A stretch of DNA of 64,000 nucleotides from Robertmurraya siralis. Lineage in GTDB: Bacteria; Bacillota; Bacilli; Bacillales; Cytobacillaceae. The DNA is taken from the NCBI RefSeq assembly GCF_005502275.1, contig NZ_SWLZ01000002.1, positions 186,001 through 250,000 on the forward strand, given 5' to 3'. This document shows positions 26,133-36,158 of this stretch, in pieces. The first letter of the stretch is position 1. The number at the start of each line of letters is the position of its first letter. The position numbers and the translations under genes are program-made. A model generated the notes under the pieces. It was given only the letters and a program-made list of their open reading frames with translations, did not search any database and was not told the DNA's origin.

Positions 26133-28499
26133 CTAATAATCTCGATTAACAATATAATTCATGAAATGCTTTAAGAAAGAAAGATCACGCGGCATCTTCT
26201 CCAATGCTTCCATCGCGAGACAATAATGCTCCCACATCGCTTTTCTCGCCTCCGTCACTCCTAACACAGAAACAAAAGTTGCATTGTTATTTGCTGCATC
26301 AATTCCAATTCGTTTCCCAAGCAAACTCAGTTCCCCTTCCACATCAAGAAGATCATCTTTTATTTGGAAAGCAATCCCAGCATGTGAAGCAAATTTTTTG
26401 AGGGCCTCAACTTCCTCATCGCCTGCCTGAGCAAGAATAGCAGGCATGACAAGTGAAGCTTCAAACGCTAGCCCTGTTTTATGAAGAGATAAAATATGTA
26501 ACTGTTCTAAAGATAGCGTCTTTCCCTTCGATTCTAAATCCATTGCCTGGCCATTACACATACTGGCAGTCATTTCAGAGGCATAACGAATCAATTTTAA
26601 AACTGTTTTCGCATCAAACTGGGTAAGTGAGGCTTGCTCTGTAATCGCCTTTTGCGTTAAAAAGAGTCCCGTTAATTCCGCAATAGCAACATTATATACT
26701 TCATGAAGTGTAGCCCTGCCTCTTCGTAAGGGGGCGTTGTCTTGAGCTGGCAAATCGTCAAAGATTAAAGAAGCTGTGTGCATATACTCTAATGATTTTA
26801 ACAGGGGCATAACTGCTGCTTCCTCTAGGTTATACTCCTTCACCGCCATAAACCAGGCCATAATCGGTCTAAGCCTTTTACCATCTCCTGCTAAACTATA
26901 ATTTACCGCTTCATGTATTGGTTCTTCAGTGATAGAATAATCGGGAATGACCAAAGCGTCTTTTAGACGAGTTCGCATTTCTTCCATAGCATTTTGAAAT
27001 TCATTCTGCTCCTGCCGTTCAGTTCTTAAAGCCGCAATCATCTGATCGCGTAGCAATTTGTCAAAAAAATCAACCTCATCTGCTCTTGCAGCCATTTTTT
27101 GAATAAAGCGATTAAATTTCTGATGGGGAGAAGAAAAAAGGTTCATCACCTCTTCATATTTAGACGGACCAACTCGTTCTTTGAATCTCTTTAAACTATT
27201 GATTGCCCGATCAAGAATCACTTCACGCGTTTTCGCATCGGAATGATACACATCGTGAATTAAATAGGAAATGACCGTCCAATATAATTCGAACGGGTTA
27301 ACTAAGTCCGGGCGCTCTTGATGATATTTCATATAATAGGTGTACGGAGTAACAGCTCCTGCCTTCCAATCATCGAACAGATCGGAAAAATCATCAGCAA
27401 GCTGATTGTAAATCCCATAATAAAAAGTACGTTGACCAAAGCCTTCGTCCAAGCTTGCACCAAGGACCGTGCGAACGATTAATCTCGACGAAGAAGATTT
27501 TAAAATAATCGGGATAAACAAATCCTCATTCGTATAATTGCGATTATTCAAATCCTTATTCCGATCGATTTCCTGTGACTGAAAAAAAACATATGATTGC
27601 TCAAAAAACTCATCGATCGTTGTTGAGCGCTGCTGCTTCTTAATCGCTTCAAAGGCCTCACGAAGCTCAGCATGAATATACTTCATTAAAGGCTCGGTTT
27701 CCTGCGTCCATTTGCCAAGTGCAGGCACCGTTCCGGTCGTTAAAGTAGTTCGGATCAATTGAGAATATTGCTTTTTCTCACTCGGTGACAGGACATCCGA
27801 ATCGAGAAGATCATCAATAAACGGATAGGTTAACCCGTATGCGTAACCCATTTTAAGCGCTTGAGTCAATCGCTCCACCCTGAGCTCACCTATTACCTGC
27901 TCATTCTCAATCTCTTCTATTTCGTGCAATAGGACCCCGCCAATAATTTTCAATAATTTGCGTTGGGCATGTTCTGCATCCATTCCTTCAGGTAACTGCT
28001 TTGATACACGCTTAAGTTTATCGATTAGCCATATAACCGTTGTCTCTACTTTTTCTCTTTGTGCCCATCTATACAAGCCCTTCATGCTAAAAGGCTCTTC
28101 CTTCATTTTCCGCTCTTGCGTTAAATATTCTTTTAAAGATTCTACTATTTTCCTTACTCTTTCCTTTGTCTCCGGCGAATCAAGTGACTTCCCCAGATCG
28201 CGCATATAAATATAGGAAAGGCTCCGATCAAGATAAGAATCTAATTTCCCTGCTTCGTCCAGCCATTTAATATAGGATCGATACTCTCCAGAAACCTTCT
28301 TTTTTTGCTTTTTTGAGAAAAATGAAATAACAGAATGGTAACGAATATGGTCATGCTTCCATGCTTTGAAATCATTTATTAAAATAGAAACATAGGATTT
28401 TTGCTGAACTCGTTCGAGCAGCGACTGAAAATAAAGCGACGCTCTCTCCTCAGCTCTTTGATACGATTGTTCTACTTTCCTTTGCAACTCTTCTCTCAT
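26133..28499 (-). CDS. Large two-domain isoprenoid-synthase-like protein
   Basis: A 788-residue protein, roughly twice a normal prenyl synthase. Residues about 505-788 are a trans-prenyl diphosphate synthase domain: GDGKRLRP at 538-545, first Asp-rich motif DDLPAQD at 581-587 and second Asp-rich motif DDLLD at 715-719, like FPP/GPP synthases. Residues 1-500 are all helical and not obviously homologous, but carry their own DDLLD at 229-233 and NQLADDFSDLFDD at 365-377. These two motifs are 140 residues apart, close to the 134 of the C-terminal domain, which suggests a second isoprenoid-synthase or terpene-cyclase fold. Chain length and product are unknown. The gene precedes pcp on the same strand. 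Confidence 0.8.
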   Translation of the reverse strand: MREELQRKVEQSYQRAEERASLYFQSLLERVQQKSYVSILINDFKAWKHDHIRYHSVISFFSKKQKKKVSGEYRSYIKWLDEAGKLDSYLDRSLSYIYMRDLGKSLDSPETKERVRKIVESLKEYLTQERKMKEEPFSMKGLYRWAQREKVETTVIWLIDKLKRVSKQLPEGMDAEHAQRKLLKIIGGVLLHEIEEIENEQVIGELRVERLTQALKMGYAYGLTYPFIDDLLDSDVLSPSEKKQYSQLIRTTLTTGTVPALGKWTQETEPLMKYIHAELREAFEAIKKQQRSTTIDEFFEQSYVFFQSQEIDRNKDLNNRNYTNEDLFIPIILKSSSSRLIVRTVLGASLDEGFGQRTFYYGIYNQLADDFSDLFDDWKAGAVTPYTYYMKYHQERPDLVNPFELYWTVISYLIHDVYHSDAKTREVILDRAINSLKRFKERVGPSKYEEVMNLFSSPHQKFNRFIQKMAARADEVDFFDKLLRDQMIAALRTERQEQNEFQNAMEEMRTRLKDALVIPDYSITEEPIHEAVNYSLAGDGKRLRPIMAWFMAVKEYNLEEAAVMPLLKSLEYMHTASLIFDDLPAQDNAPLRRGRATLHEVYNVAIAELTGLFLTQKAITEQASLTQFDAKTVLKLIRYASEMTASMCNGQAMDLESKGKTLSLEQLHILSLHKTGLAFEASLVMPAILAQAGDEEVEALKKFASHAGIAFQIKDDLLDVEGELSLLGKRIGIDAANNNATFVSVLGVTEARKAMWEHYCLAMEALEKMPRDLSFLKHFMNYIVNRDY

Positions 28500-28839
28500 A
28501 AACTATGTAACCTCTACTTTTCTAAATATCCTATGTTATTTTATTGAACTACCACTTTAAAAATAACATCTTTTCCATCAGATAGTAAGTGAATCGGCTT
28601 TCTTATTGAATGTTCTCTTCGTAAAAAAAATTTAACATCCATTCGTTATTTTTTAATAATTATTCAATTGGACACAGTTTTGCTGTAAATAATTGCTCAA
28701 ATTTTACATCACCCTCATTTTTTAGCAGTTTCTATTAACTGACTTTTTCCCATGAAAATGCACCCCAAACGTTAGTTTTCATTCTAACCTTTGGAGTGCG
28801 GTACACATTGGCAAGGCACCTTTCTAGTAGTTAACGTTA
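28500..28839. other. Intergenic stretch with a terminator-like hairpin
   Basis: A 340-base AT-rich gap. The only structure is a 16-base arm pair at 28760-28775 and 28784-28799 (GCACCCCAAACGTTAG with CTAACCTTTGGAGTGC, two mismatches), which may terminate selO transcription on the minus strand. No gene is seen. Confidence 0.5.
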
Positions 28840-30309
28840 TTATGTGCCACAAAATGTTTGGTAAGGTATATTAGACGGTTCTGGCTCTAAACAATACTCC
28901 TCATGCTCGAACGTATATTCATACGGTTTTTCCAATACCTTTAAGAGCTTATTCATTACTGTAAAATCAGCTTCTTTTTCTGCGGCATTCAACGCTTCTT
29001 CCACTCGATGATTTCGCGGAATAACTGCAGGGTTGCTCCTTTTCATTAATTGAATGGCAGATGCTTTTGATTCTTTTTGATGCTCAAGCCTTTCTTGCCA
29101 CCGTTGATGCCATTTTGTAAACGATTCCTTTCGAAATAACTTTGATTCTTCAGGTTTTTCAAGAGTTAGGAAGCGAAATGTATTGGTAAAATCAGCTCGC
29201 TGTTCCTGCATCATTGTAAGTAAATCATCAATCAGCTCTTCATCAGCTTCTTCTGCGTTAAACAAACCTAATTTGGCTCGCATTCCCTCTAACCAATAAT
29301 TATGGAACAAGCTCGAATAAGCGGAAATTTCATGTTGAGCAATGGCGACCGCTTCATCCTGATTTTCATGAAGGAGCGGCAATAAAGCTTCAGCAAATCT
29401 CGCAAGATTCCAGCCTCCTATGTAAGGCTGATTTCCATAAGCGTAGCGCCCTTCCCGATCAATCGAGCTAAACACCGTTGCTGGATCATACGTATCCATA
29501 AAAGCACACGGGCCATAGTCAATCGTTTCCCCACTTATCGTCATATTATCCGTATTCATAACTCCGTGAATAAAACCGACTAGCTGCCACTTCGCAATTA
29601 ATTTCGCTTGACGTTTAATCGTTTCCTGAAGGAGAGAAAGATAAGGCTCATTCTCCAGAGCAATATGCGGAAAATGGCGTTGAATTGTATAATCTGCCAA
29701 CATGCGTAGCTCGTCTGAACTGGCCCAAGCAGCGGCAAATTGAAAGGTTCCAACACGAATATGGCTTGAAGCAATTCGAGTTAAAATAGCACCTGACAAT
29801 CTCGTTTTTCGAATAACGCTTTCTCCTGTAGCAACAACAGCAAGACTGCGGGTTGTTGGAATTCCCAATCCATGCATCGCTTCACTAATGATGTATTCTC
29901 GCAACATCGGTCCGAGTGCCGCTCTTCCATCGCCTCCACGTGAATAGGGAGTTCGACCAGAGCCTTTCAACTGAATATCAACACGTTCTCCACTAGGGAT
30001 AAGTTGTTCGCCTAACAACACTGCTCTTCCATCCCCAAGCCGAGTAAAATGACCAAATTGGTGTCCGGCATAAGCTTGGGCTAACGGCTCTGCACCCTCT
30101 GGAGTCTCATTACCGGATAAAAAAATTGCACCCTCATCACTGTTTAACAGAGTTGGATCAAGTCCTAACTTTTGGGCCAATAACTCATTAAATACCACTA
30201 TCTTTGGAGAGCTGACCGGAACAGGATTTACCTGTGCAAACATCAATTCATGTAGGCGAGCATAGCTATTATCAAATTTCCATCCTGCTTTCATCGCTTC
30301 TTTGCTCAT
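28840..30309 (-). CDS. selO: SelO/YdiU-family protein adenylyltransferase (pseudokinase fold)
   Basis: A 489-residue protein of the SelO family, which transfers AMP from ATP to Ser, Thr or Tyr side chains of redox-related proteins. The signature blocks are present: [22 protein letters not shown] near residue 85-105 region (quoted motif core GHQFGHF), [19 protein letters not shown] near 118, [11 protein letters not shown] near 185, and [12 protein letters not shown] near 245 followed by DYGPCAFMD, which carry the flipped ATP-binding site. A C-terminal residue C488 in CGT matches the selenocysteine or Cys tail of eukaryotic forms. Stand-alone gene with an AAAGGAG site before the ATG. Confidence 0.92.
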   Translation of the reverse strand: MSKEAMKAGWKFDNSYARLHELMFAQVNPVPVSSPKIVVFNELLAQKLGLDPTLLNSDEGAIFLSGNETPEGAEPLAQAYAGHQFGHFTRLGDGRAVLLGEQLIPSGERVDIQLKGSGRTPYSRGGDGRAALGPMLREYIISEAMHGLGIPTTRSLAVVATGESVIRKTRLSGAILTRIASSHIRVGTFQFAAAWASSDELRMLADYTIQRHFPHIALENEPYLSLLQETIKRQAKLIAKWQLVGFIHGVMNTDNMTISGETIDYGPCAFMDTYDPATVFSSIDREGRYAYGNQPYIGGWNLARFAEALLPLLHENQDEAVAIAQHEISAYSSLFHNYWLEGMRAKLGLFNAEEADEELIDDLLTMMQEQRADFTNTFRFLTLEKPEESKLFRKESFTKWHQRWQERLEHQKESKASAIQLMKRSNPAVIPRNHRVEEALNAAEKEADFTVMNKLLKVLEKPYEYTFEHEEYCLEPEPSNIPYQTFCGT

Positions 30310-30593
30310 GATTTCTCCTTTACATCTATGTCTTTTGTTTCAAGATTACCGAAGAATAAGGGGTTATGTCTATTTGTTTGCTTTTCTTTATAGTATGCTC
30401 ATTATCTTTTTTTCAATATCTAAAAAAATCTCCCAATATCTTATTCAGGAGATTTCATTCTGCCCACTAAACACTTCATCCATACGGAATCACTTCCTTG
30501 CTTATAGAGTAATGCAGCATTTCCTACTTTCCTCGAACATTGCGTCTTATTATCTTTAAACGGAATTAATCAAGTACTTAAAAACGCACCAAA
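30310..30593. other. Intergenic stretch, nothing recognised
   Basis: About 280 AT-rich bases between the selO start and the terminator of the phosphonate operon. I see no gene, RNA or repeat; it should contain the selO promoter. Confidence 0.5.
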
Positions 30594-30623
30594 AACACTC
30601 GGCCCAAAAAGGATACGAGTGTT
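30594..30623 (-). terminator. Terminator of the phosphonate operon
   Basis: An 8-bp stem AACACTCG/CGAGTGTT with a 14-base loop lies 15 bases beyond the last phnE stop and is followed by T residues on the minus strand. Confidence 0.8.
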
Positions 30624-30637
30624 CTTAAAATTTTCAG

Positions 30638-31498
30638 TTATCCATTCACTTTCAACTTCTTTTTAAACTTCGTTGCAAATACTTCTAAAAGGATGGCCAC
30701 AGCTAGAATAAAGAAGGTAATCGTTCCGATTTCTCTAATATCTAAATAGAAATTGCTCGCCATGAACATGTCAAAACCGATTCCTCCTGCTCCAGCTGCC
30801 GCTCCCATTGCAATGGCAACAGCAAAGTTAATTTCAAAGCGTAGGAATGTCCATGAAATCATATAAGTAAGGGAAGACGGAATCACTGCTTGAAATATGA
30901 TTTGCCAAAAGTTTGCTCCACTTGCCTGCAAAGCTTCAATCACTCCCTTATCCAATTCCTCAAATGACTCTGAATAGGCCTTCACTAAATAACTGACAGA
31001 GTGAAACGTCATTCCAATGACAGCTGCCACACTGCCAAGACCAGCCGCAACAGCAAAAATTAAAACCCAAAGAACAGTCGGAACTGCTCTAATAAAGGCA
31101 ACAGCTCCTTTAATAACAGCTGATACACGTTTGGATGTTAAATTTTCGGCTGCCAATAAACCAAGGAAAACCGCAATTATGGCACCGAATAATGTCGTTA
31201 AAAAGGCGAGCCCTAATGTCACAAACACCTGATGGAGGGCATGAGTAAAGGTGAAATGCTTAAAATGCGGTTCCAAAAACATCGCTTTCATGTTCGCAAA
31301 TGTGGCCAGCATCGCCTCTCCAATATCAAGCTCCTTGTAATCAAAGTTAAAAAAGGCAATTATCGTTAATAATACTAAGAAAAACATGGTAATGCGAATG
31401 ACGATCGTTGATTTCGTCAAAGTTTTAATTTTAATTCGTTTTGTTGATTTTGAATTAAGCAATTGCTCTCCGGTGACGACTTGCTCATTTGCCTCCAT
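30638..31498 (-). CDS. phnE: Phosphonate ABC transporter permease, second PhnE
   Basis: A 286-residue inner-membrane permease with about six transmembrane segments. The ATPase-contact loop (EALQASGANFWQIIFQAVIPSSL) is near residues 190-215. It is homologous to the preceding phnE gene and the two likely form the heterodimeric channel. Start ATG overlaps the stop of the other phnE by one base (TAATG). Last gene of the operon, followed by its terminator. Confidence 0.93.
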   Translation of the reverse strand: MEANEQVVTGEQLLNSKSTKRIKIKTLTKSTIVIRITMFFLVLLTIIAFFNFDYKELDIGEAMLATFANMKAMFLEPHFKHFTFTHALHQVFVTLGLAFLTTLFGAIIAVFLGLLAAENLTSKRVSAVIKGAVAFIRAVPTVLWVLIFAVAAGLGSVAAVIGMTFHSVSYLVKAYSESFEELDKGVIEALQASGANFWQIIFQAVIPSSLTYMISWTFLRFEINFAVAIAMGAAAGAGGIGFDMFMASNFYLDIREIGTITFFILAVAILLEVFATKFKKKLKVNG

Positions 31499-32283
31499 TA
31501 TAAAATCACCCTCCTTACATAATTAGATATTGATTCAATGAAGAGAATGGCGACGATAATGGTGATGACAACAAGTGAAGCAATATCGTAATTTAAGCTT
31601 TTGTAATATAAATTGAAAGTAAAACCGATCCCGGAACCAGTCAGGAGACCGATTAATGTGGCACTTCGAATATTGGTTTCAATCATAAAGAGGACCCAGC
31701 TAATCATCTGCGGAACACTTGATGGAATAACCGACTGAAAGATGATGGAGAAATAGCTAGCCCCAGTCGCCCTCAATGCTTCGACCGATCCGCCGCTCGC
31801 TTCATCTATCGTTTCCACAAAAGCTCTGGTCAAAAAGCCGAAAGAACCAAAGAATAATGCAAAATAACCCGTCAATGAACTTTGTCCAAAAGAAAAGAGT
31901 AAGATCATCGCCCAAGCAGCGACATCTATATTACGAAAAACGGTGGCAATTCCTCGACTTATACTTCCAAAAAAAGCGTTCACGCGAGTCGTATTCGAGC
32001 CCATAACCGCAAAAAATAAAGCAAAACTGGCTCCAACCGTAGTGGCAGCGATCGACACTAACAAAGTTTCCAGCAAGCTATTCAAAATTCCCGGCAGCCT
32101 TGATAACGATTCCTGCGTTGGATAAAAGTTGCCTAAAGCCCAAGTAACAGCCCGTGGTAGAGATTCAAAGCCTTTGACCAAATTATATTCCGTAATCACA
32201 ATGGCACCGAACGTAATTGCCCCTAGAATCAGCAAAAATCCGAGCGAATTCCTTCTTTTTTTTGCAAAAAAATCAGCTTGCAT
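31498..32283 (-). CDS. phnE: Phosphonate ABC transporter permease, first PhnE
   Basis: A 261-residue membrane subunit of the phosphonate importer. It has about six hydrophobic segments and the loop EALRATGASYFSIIFQSVIPSS for docking PhnC. It overlaps phnC by 11 bases and phnE2 by one base, with an AGGAGG site, so translation is tightly coupled. Two PhnE genes in tandem are common in Gram-positive phosphonate transporters. Confidence 0.93.
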   Translation of the reverse strand: MQADFFAKKRRNSLGFLLILGAITFGAIVITEYNLVKGFESLPRAVTWALGNFYPTQESLSRLPGILNSLLETLLVSIAATTVGASFALFFAVMGSNTTRVNAFFGSISRGIATVFRNIDVAAWAMILLFSFGQSSLTGYFALFFGSFGFLTRAFVETIDEASGGSVEALRATGASYFSIIFQSVIPSSVPQMISWVLFMIETNIRSATLIGLLTGSGIGFTFNLYYKSLNYDIASLVVITIIVAILFIESISNYVRRVIL

Positions 32284-33061
32284 GGATGCCTCCTATATCA
32301 AAAATCAGATCCTCAGCTTCCGAACCGTATATACGCTGAATATCTTCTTTTGTAATATCCTTCGAGCTCCCATTGAAGACGACCTGACCTTGATTTATTC
32401 CGATAATCTTATCGGAATACTTTAAAGCAACATCTACTTGGTGTAAATTAACAATCACTGTAATCCCCATTTGCGACGAAATCGTACGAAGATGATCCAT
32501 AATCGTTTTGGCTGAGTTCGGATCTAAAGAAGCAATAGGTTCATCGCACAAAAGCATCCGAGGATTTTGAATTAGTGCGCGAGCAATGCCAACACGCTGC
32601 TTTTGACCACCGCTTAACTGATCTGCCCGCTTATAAATATGCTCTCCCAAACCAAGCATGGATAAAATTCGAACTGCCTGCTCCCTCTCTGCTTGATTAT
32701 AAAGACCAAGAACACCAGCAATCGTTGATTTTTTTCCTAAAATTCCGTGTAGTGTATTCTCAATCACACTTAAACGATTGACTAAATTATAGTGTTGAAA
32801 AATCATGCCGATTCTTGTCCGAACCATTTTCAATTCTTTCTTCTTCAAGTTCATCACATTCATGTTATCAAAGGTTATTTCTCCGCCTGTTGCATCAATC
32901 ATTCGATTGATACAGCGAAGGAGAGTTGACTTCCCCGCTCCAGATGGACCGATGATCGATACAAACTCTCCTTCATTGACGGTAAAGTTAACATCTGATA
33001 ACGCCTTGGAATCATTTCCAAATTGCTTGGATACATGATTGACTTCTAATAAGGCTGTCAT
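32273..33061 (-). CDS. phnC: Phosphonate ABC transporter ATP-binding protein PhnC
   Basis: A 262-residue ATPase. Walker A is GPSGAGKST, the Q-loop IFQHYNLV, the signature [15 protein letters not shown], Walker [16 protein letters not shown] and the switch region VNLHQVDVA, all characteristic of PhnC rather than of amino-acid ATPases. It supplies energy for phosphonate uptake. It starts 25 bases after phnD and overlaps phnE by 11 bases. Confidence 0.95.
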   Translation of the reverse strand: MTALLEVNHVSKQFGNDSKALSDVNFTVNEGEFVSIIGPSGAGKSTLLRCINRMIDATGGEITFDNMNVMNLKKKELKMVRTRIGMIFQHYNLVNRLSVIENTLHGILGKKSTIAGVLGLYNQAEREQAVRILSMLGLGEHIYKRADQLSGGQKQRVGIARALIQNPRMLLCDEPIASLDPNSAKTIMDHLRTISSQMGITVIVNLHQVDVALKYSDKIIGINQGQVVFNGSSKDITKEDIQRIYGSEAEDLIFDIGGIHAS

Positions 33062-33086
33062 AGATTAACTCTCCTTATTCATATGA

Positions 33087-34121
33087 TTATTTTGAAAGCT
33101 CACGAATCGGGTTAAACCAAGCATCCTCTACTTCCACTAAACGTTCGTCAGCTGTCTTACTAAATAATCCTGAGAACTCAGAATCCTCTGGTACAAACAC
33201 TTTTTCATTATTGGCAATATCATCTGAAGTCATGATCTCAAGAAGCTGCTTTCGAAGATCATCACTAATGTTTTCCGTGTTAATGGCAAATGGGGCATTT
33301 AAAACCGGTGTAACAGAGATTAAAATAAATTCTTTTCCTGCCACTGTGTTAAATGGCTCAGCTGCATCGTCTTTTACTCGGTAAATCGCACCTGGACGAT
33401 TCTCTTCTCCCTCAACAAGCTCTACATAGTTGTTCACACAAGTATCACAGAAAGCCGCAACATCCGCTTTTCCTGATAAAAGGTTAACCGCAGAACCTTG
33501 GTGAGAGCCTCCGTACAAAACTTCACTAAAGAATTTGTCTGAGCCGCCTTCTAATAGGTCATCAGCAGTTAAATCACTAAATTCCGCTTTTTCACTGAAA
33601 TAATCAACAATTCCAGTTGAAGGAACTTTAAAACCTGATGTGGAGCTATTCGATACGAACGAGAATTTCTTCCCTTGAATACTGTCAATCGCAAAATCTG
33701 CACCATCTTTATATTGATCTGCATTATCGACTTCAACCGCTAACCAGCTATAGTAAACTGCATCATCTAAAGTACCGGAGGCACCTGTTGGAACCACCAA
33801 TGGCTGAACTTTATCATTTTTGTTATTTGCTTCTATATAACCTTGAGCTCCTAAGAAAGCCATATCTGCATTTCCATTCGCAATCGCTTCAATTGCAACG
33901 ATATAATCTGTTGTCGTTTGATGTTTGACCGTTTTTCCTGTTTTCTCTTCAATGACCTTACCAATTTCATCACGAGCCTCTGTCAAATCCGCACCAGATT
34001 CATTTGGCAACCATGCAATCGTAAGCTCGTCTTTATCTGATCCTCCAGAATTTGTTGAAGAGGAACAACCAGCAATGAATAGAATGACGAAAGATAGTAA
34101 TAACAAAAACGATTTCTTCAT
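33087..34121 (-). CDS. phnD: Phosphonate-binding lipoprotein PhnD
   Basis: A 344-residue extracellular binding protein of the phosphate/phosphite/phosphonate family. Signal peptide with lipobox IAGC (Cys near 18), then the Asn/Ser/Asp-rich linker and the two-lobed domain with STSGFKVPS near 185 and the GGSHQGSAVNLLSG block near 230 characteristic of PhnD. I use the ATG at 34121 (GAGGAG 7 bases upstream); the longer GTG form at 34136 only adds five residues. It lies 72 bases after phnL, so a weak internal promoter or processing site is possible there. Confidence 0.92.
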   Translation of the reverse strand: MKKSFLLLLSFVILFIAGCSSSTNSGGSDKDELTIAWLPNESGADLTEARDEIGKVIEEKTGKTVKHQTTTDYIVAIEAIANGNADMAFLGAQGYIEANNKNDKVQPLVVPTGASGTLDDAVYYSWLAVEVDNADQYKDGADFAIDSIQGKKFSFVSNSSTSGFKVPSTGIVDYFSEKAEFSDLTADDLLEGGSDKFFSEVLYGGSHQGSAVNLLSGKADVAAFCDTCVNNYVELVEGEENRPGAIYRVKDDAAEPFNTVAGKEFILISVTPVLNAPFAINTENISDDLRKQLLEIMTSDDIANNEKVFVPEDSEFSGLFSKTADERLVEVEDAWFNPIRELSK

Positions 34122-34208
34122 TTTAAATCTCCTCACCTTTTAATTTATTTCCCTTATATACTATATCTAGTAAATGTCAATCTACCATTAACGCAATATT
34201 ATGAATTG

Positions 34209-34925
34209 TTAAGAATCAGTAAAGCTAGCATGTAAGAAAATTCCGTTTTCCATGTTGTATTCCCGATCACATAGATCGTTCATAAATTCCAGATCGTGGA
34301 AAATGCCGAGCATCGTCGTACCTTCTTTTATTAATTGTTCAATAAGCTGCTTTACCTTAAGCTTTGAATCATGATCTAGACTCGCTGTCGGCTCATCTAA
34401 AAGAAGAAGGCGTGGCTTTTTCACCATTGCTCTAGCAATATTCAATCTTAATTTTTCGCCACCAGAAAAAGTAGTAGGGTAGCTATCCCATAACTCCTGC
34501 GCCAATTCAAAATGAGAGAGGATCTTTTCTGTTTCACTGTCTGCAAACCGTTGCTCTTCATTCATTTCCAAAATTGCCTGTGTTACAAGCTGCCTCGCAG
34601 TTGTTCTTGGCATCACATTTAAAAATTGCGAAACGTAACCTATCTCGTGTTTTCGCAAATAGAGCATTTGCCGCTCTGTCGCTTTCGCTAAATTGATAGC
34701 TCCAAACTTTTCAGAATGATACCAGATACTTCCTTCCTCAATGCGGTAAGTACCATAAATACATTTTAAAATGGTCGATTTCCCACTGCCGCTTTTTCCA
34801 GTAATTCCGACAAATTCACCTTCTCTTAGCTCTATCGCCACCTGACTTACAGCACGAATATGCTTGCCCAGATTGTGAAGTTTAAAAGACTTCGATAATC
34901 CTTGAATTTTTAATATAGATCCCAC
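34209..34925 (-). CDS. phnL: C-P lyase subunit/ABC protein PhnL
   Basis: A 238-residue ABC-type ATPase with no membrane partner, needed with PhnK in the C-P lyase pathway. Walker A is GKSGSGKST, the Q-loop VSQFLNVMPR, the signature FSGGEKLRLNIARAM, Walker B LLLLDEPTASLD. PhnL works with PhnG, H, I to attach the phosphonate to ribose (ribose 1-phosphonate triphosphate synthesis). Here phnM comes before phnL, unlike the E. coli order. Confidence 0.93.
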   Translation of the reverse strand: MGSILKIQGLSKSFKLHNLGKHIRAVSQVAIELREGEFVGITGKSGSGKSTILKCIYGTYRIEEGSIWYHSEKFGAINLAKATERQMLYLRKHEIGYVSQFLNVMPRTTARQLVTQAILEMNEEQRFADSETEKILSHFELAQELWDSYPTTFSGGEKLRLNIARAMVKKPRLLLLDEPTASLDHDSKLKVKQLIEQLIKEGTTMLGIFHDLEFMNDLCDREYNMENGIFLHASFTDS

Positions 34926-34944
34926 CCGCTTTCATCCTTCCTTC

Positions 34945-36123
34945 TTAAATCCGGTAATTTGTTTTTTGAATTAGTTTACCGTCAACAAAGACGCTTGTAA
35001 TAACAGGAAAATCATCCGATATTTTTTCAATAATTAATAGATCAGCCTTTTTCCCTTCACAAAGGGAGCCGATGTCATGATCCATTTTGACTGCCTTGGC
35101 AGGATTAATTGTAACTAGCTTCATCATGTCTGCTAAATCGAGCCCATTTTTATCTACTAAAGTAAAGATAGAATGGAGCATCGCTGCTGGATAATAGTCA
35201 CTGCATAAAATATCAATTGCTTGCTCGTGAATTGCTTCAGCTGCCCCTAAGTTCCCACTGTGAGAGCCTCCTAACAGCACATTGGGAGCTCCAGCAATGG
35301 TAAACATGCCGAGTTCCTTAGCCCTTTTCGCCACCTCGAGTGTAATCGGAAACTCGCTAATGCTAGTGCCAAAGCTATGAACGAGCTCTACTTTTTCAAT
35401 CGTATCGTCGTCATGGGAAGCAACGGCAATCTGATGCTTGTGGGCGAGCTTGGCAATTTCCTTAATGTCTTCAATCGACAGCTTTTCCTTCGTCTGATGA
35501 TTACGAATTAGCACATCAATCGATGTATCACTAAGGCTGTTATAGCCTCGCACTGTTTTGCGGTAAACCTCTAAATGACGATATTGTCCCTGACCTGGAG
35601 TATGATCCATAAACGATACTAAGTGAACTTTATTCTCGGTAATATAGTGTTTTAGATTGGCAATTTCCTCAACATTATCAATCTCAAATCGGGCATGAAA
35701 ACGATGACGTACAAGATGCTTTGTATGGTGACTCCTCTCAATTAAATCGATAAATTTACGAACGTTGTGAGGCTCACGAATTGGCTTATAATCATAATCC
35801 GAACCTTTATAAAGAGAAAGGGAATGAAACATCGTTGTGATTCCATGGGTGATTAGCTCCTTTTCCGATTCTCGCAAACTTAAGTCAAAGTTCATTAGCG
35901 AAGTCGGCCGTGGAGCCGCCATATGTTCAATATAATCTGAATGGATGTCAATAAAACCTGGTGACACATAACCGCCACCTGCATCAATAATTTCAAGCCC
36001 TTCCAGAAACTTAATTTCTCCTCTTGGAGCAATCTTAGCGATCCGATCTTCCTCTATTAATAAATCATAGCCATGTAACACCGTTTCTTCGGTGATCAAT
36101 CGACCGTTTGTGATGACGTACAA
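34945..36123 (-). CDS. phnM: RPnTP hydrolase PhnM (alpha-D-ribose 1-methylphosphonate 5-triphosphate diphosphatase)
   Basis: A 392-residue metal-dependent amidohydrolase-fold enzyme that trims pyrophosphate from the phosphonate-ribose triphosphate intermediate, giving the 5-phosphate used by PhnJ. Metal-binding features seen: PGFIDIHSDYIEH near residue 53, SFMDHTPGQGQY near 180, VASHDDDTIEKV near 245 and the late ILCSDYYPAAML near 315. Length and the typical PhnM opening VITNGRLIT agree with the family. It lies between phnK (35-base gap) and phnL (19-base gap). Confidence 0.94.
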   Translation of the reverse strand: MYVITNGRLITEETVLHGYDLLIEEDRIAKIAPRGEIKFLEGLEIIDAGGGYVSPGFIDIHSDYIEHMAAPRPTSLMNFDLSLRESEKELITHGITTMFHSLSLYKGSDYDYKPIREPHNVRKFIDLIERSHHTKHLVRHRFHARFEIDNVEEIANLKHYITENKVHLVSFMDHTPGQGQYRHLEVYRKTVRGYNSLSDTSIDVLIRNHQTKEKLSIEDIKEIAKLAHKHQIAVASHDDDTIEKVELVHSFGTSISEFPITLEVAKRAKELGMFTIAGAPNVLLGGSHSGNLGAAEAIHEQAIDILCSDYYPAAMLHSIFTLVDKNGLDLADMMKLVTINPAKAVKMDHDIGSLCEGKKADLLIIEKISDDFPVITSVFVDGKLIQKTNYRI

Positions 36124-36158
36124 AATCCTTCCTCCTTAACATCCAAATTTTTCTACCT

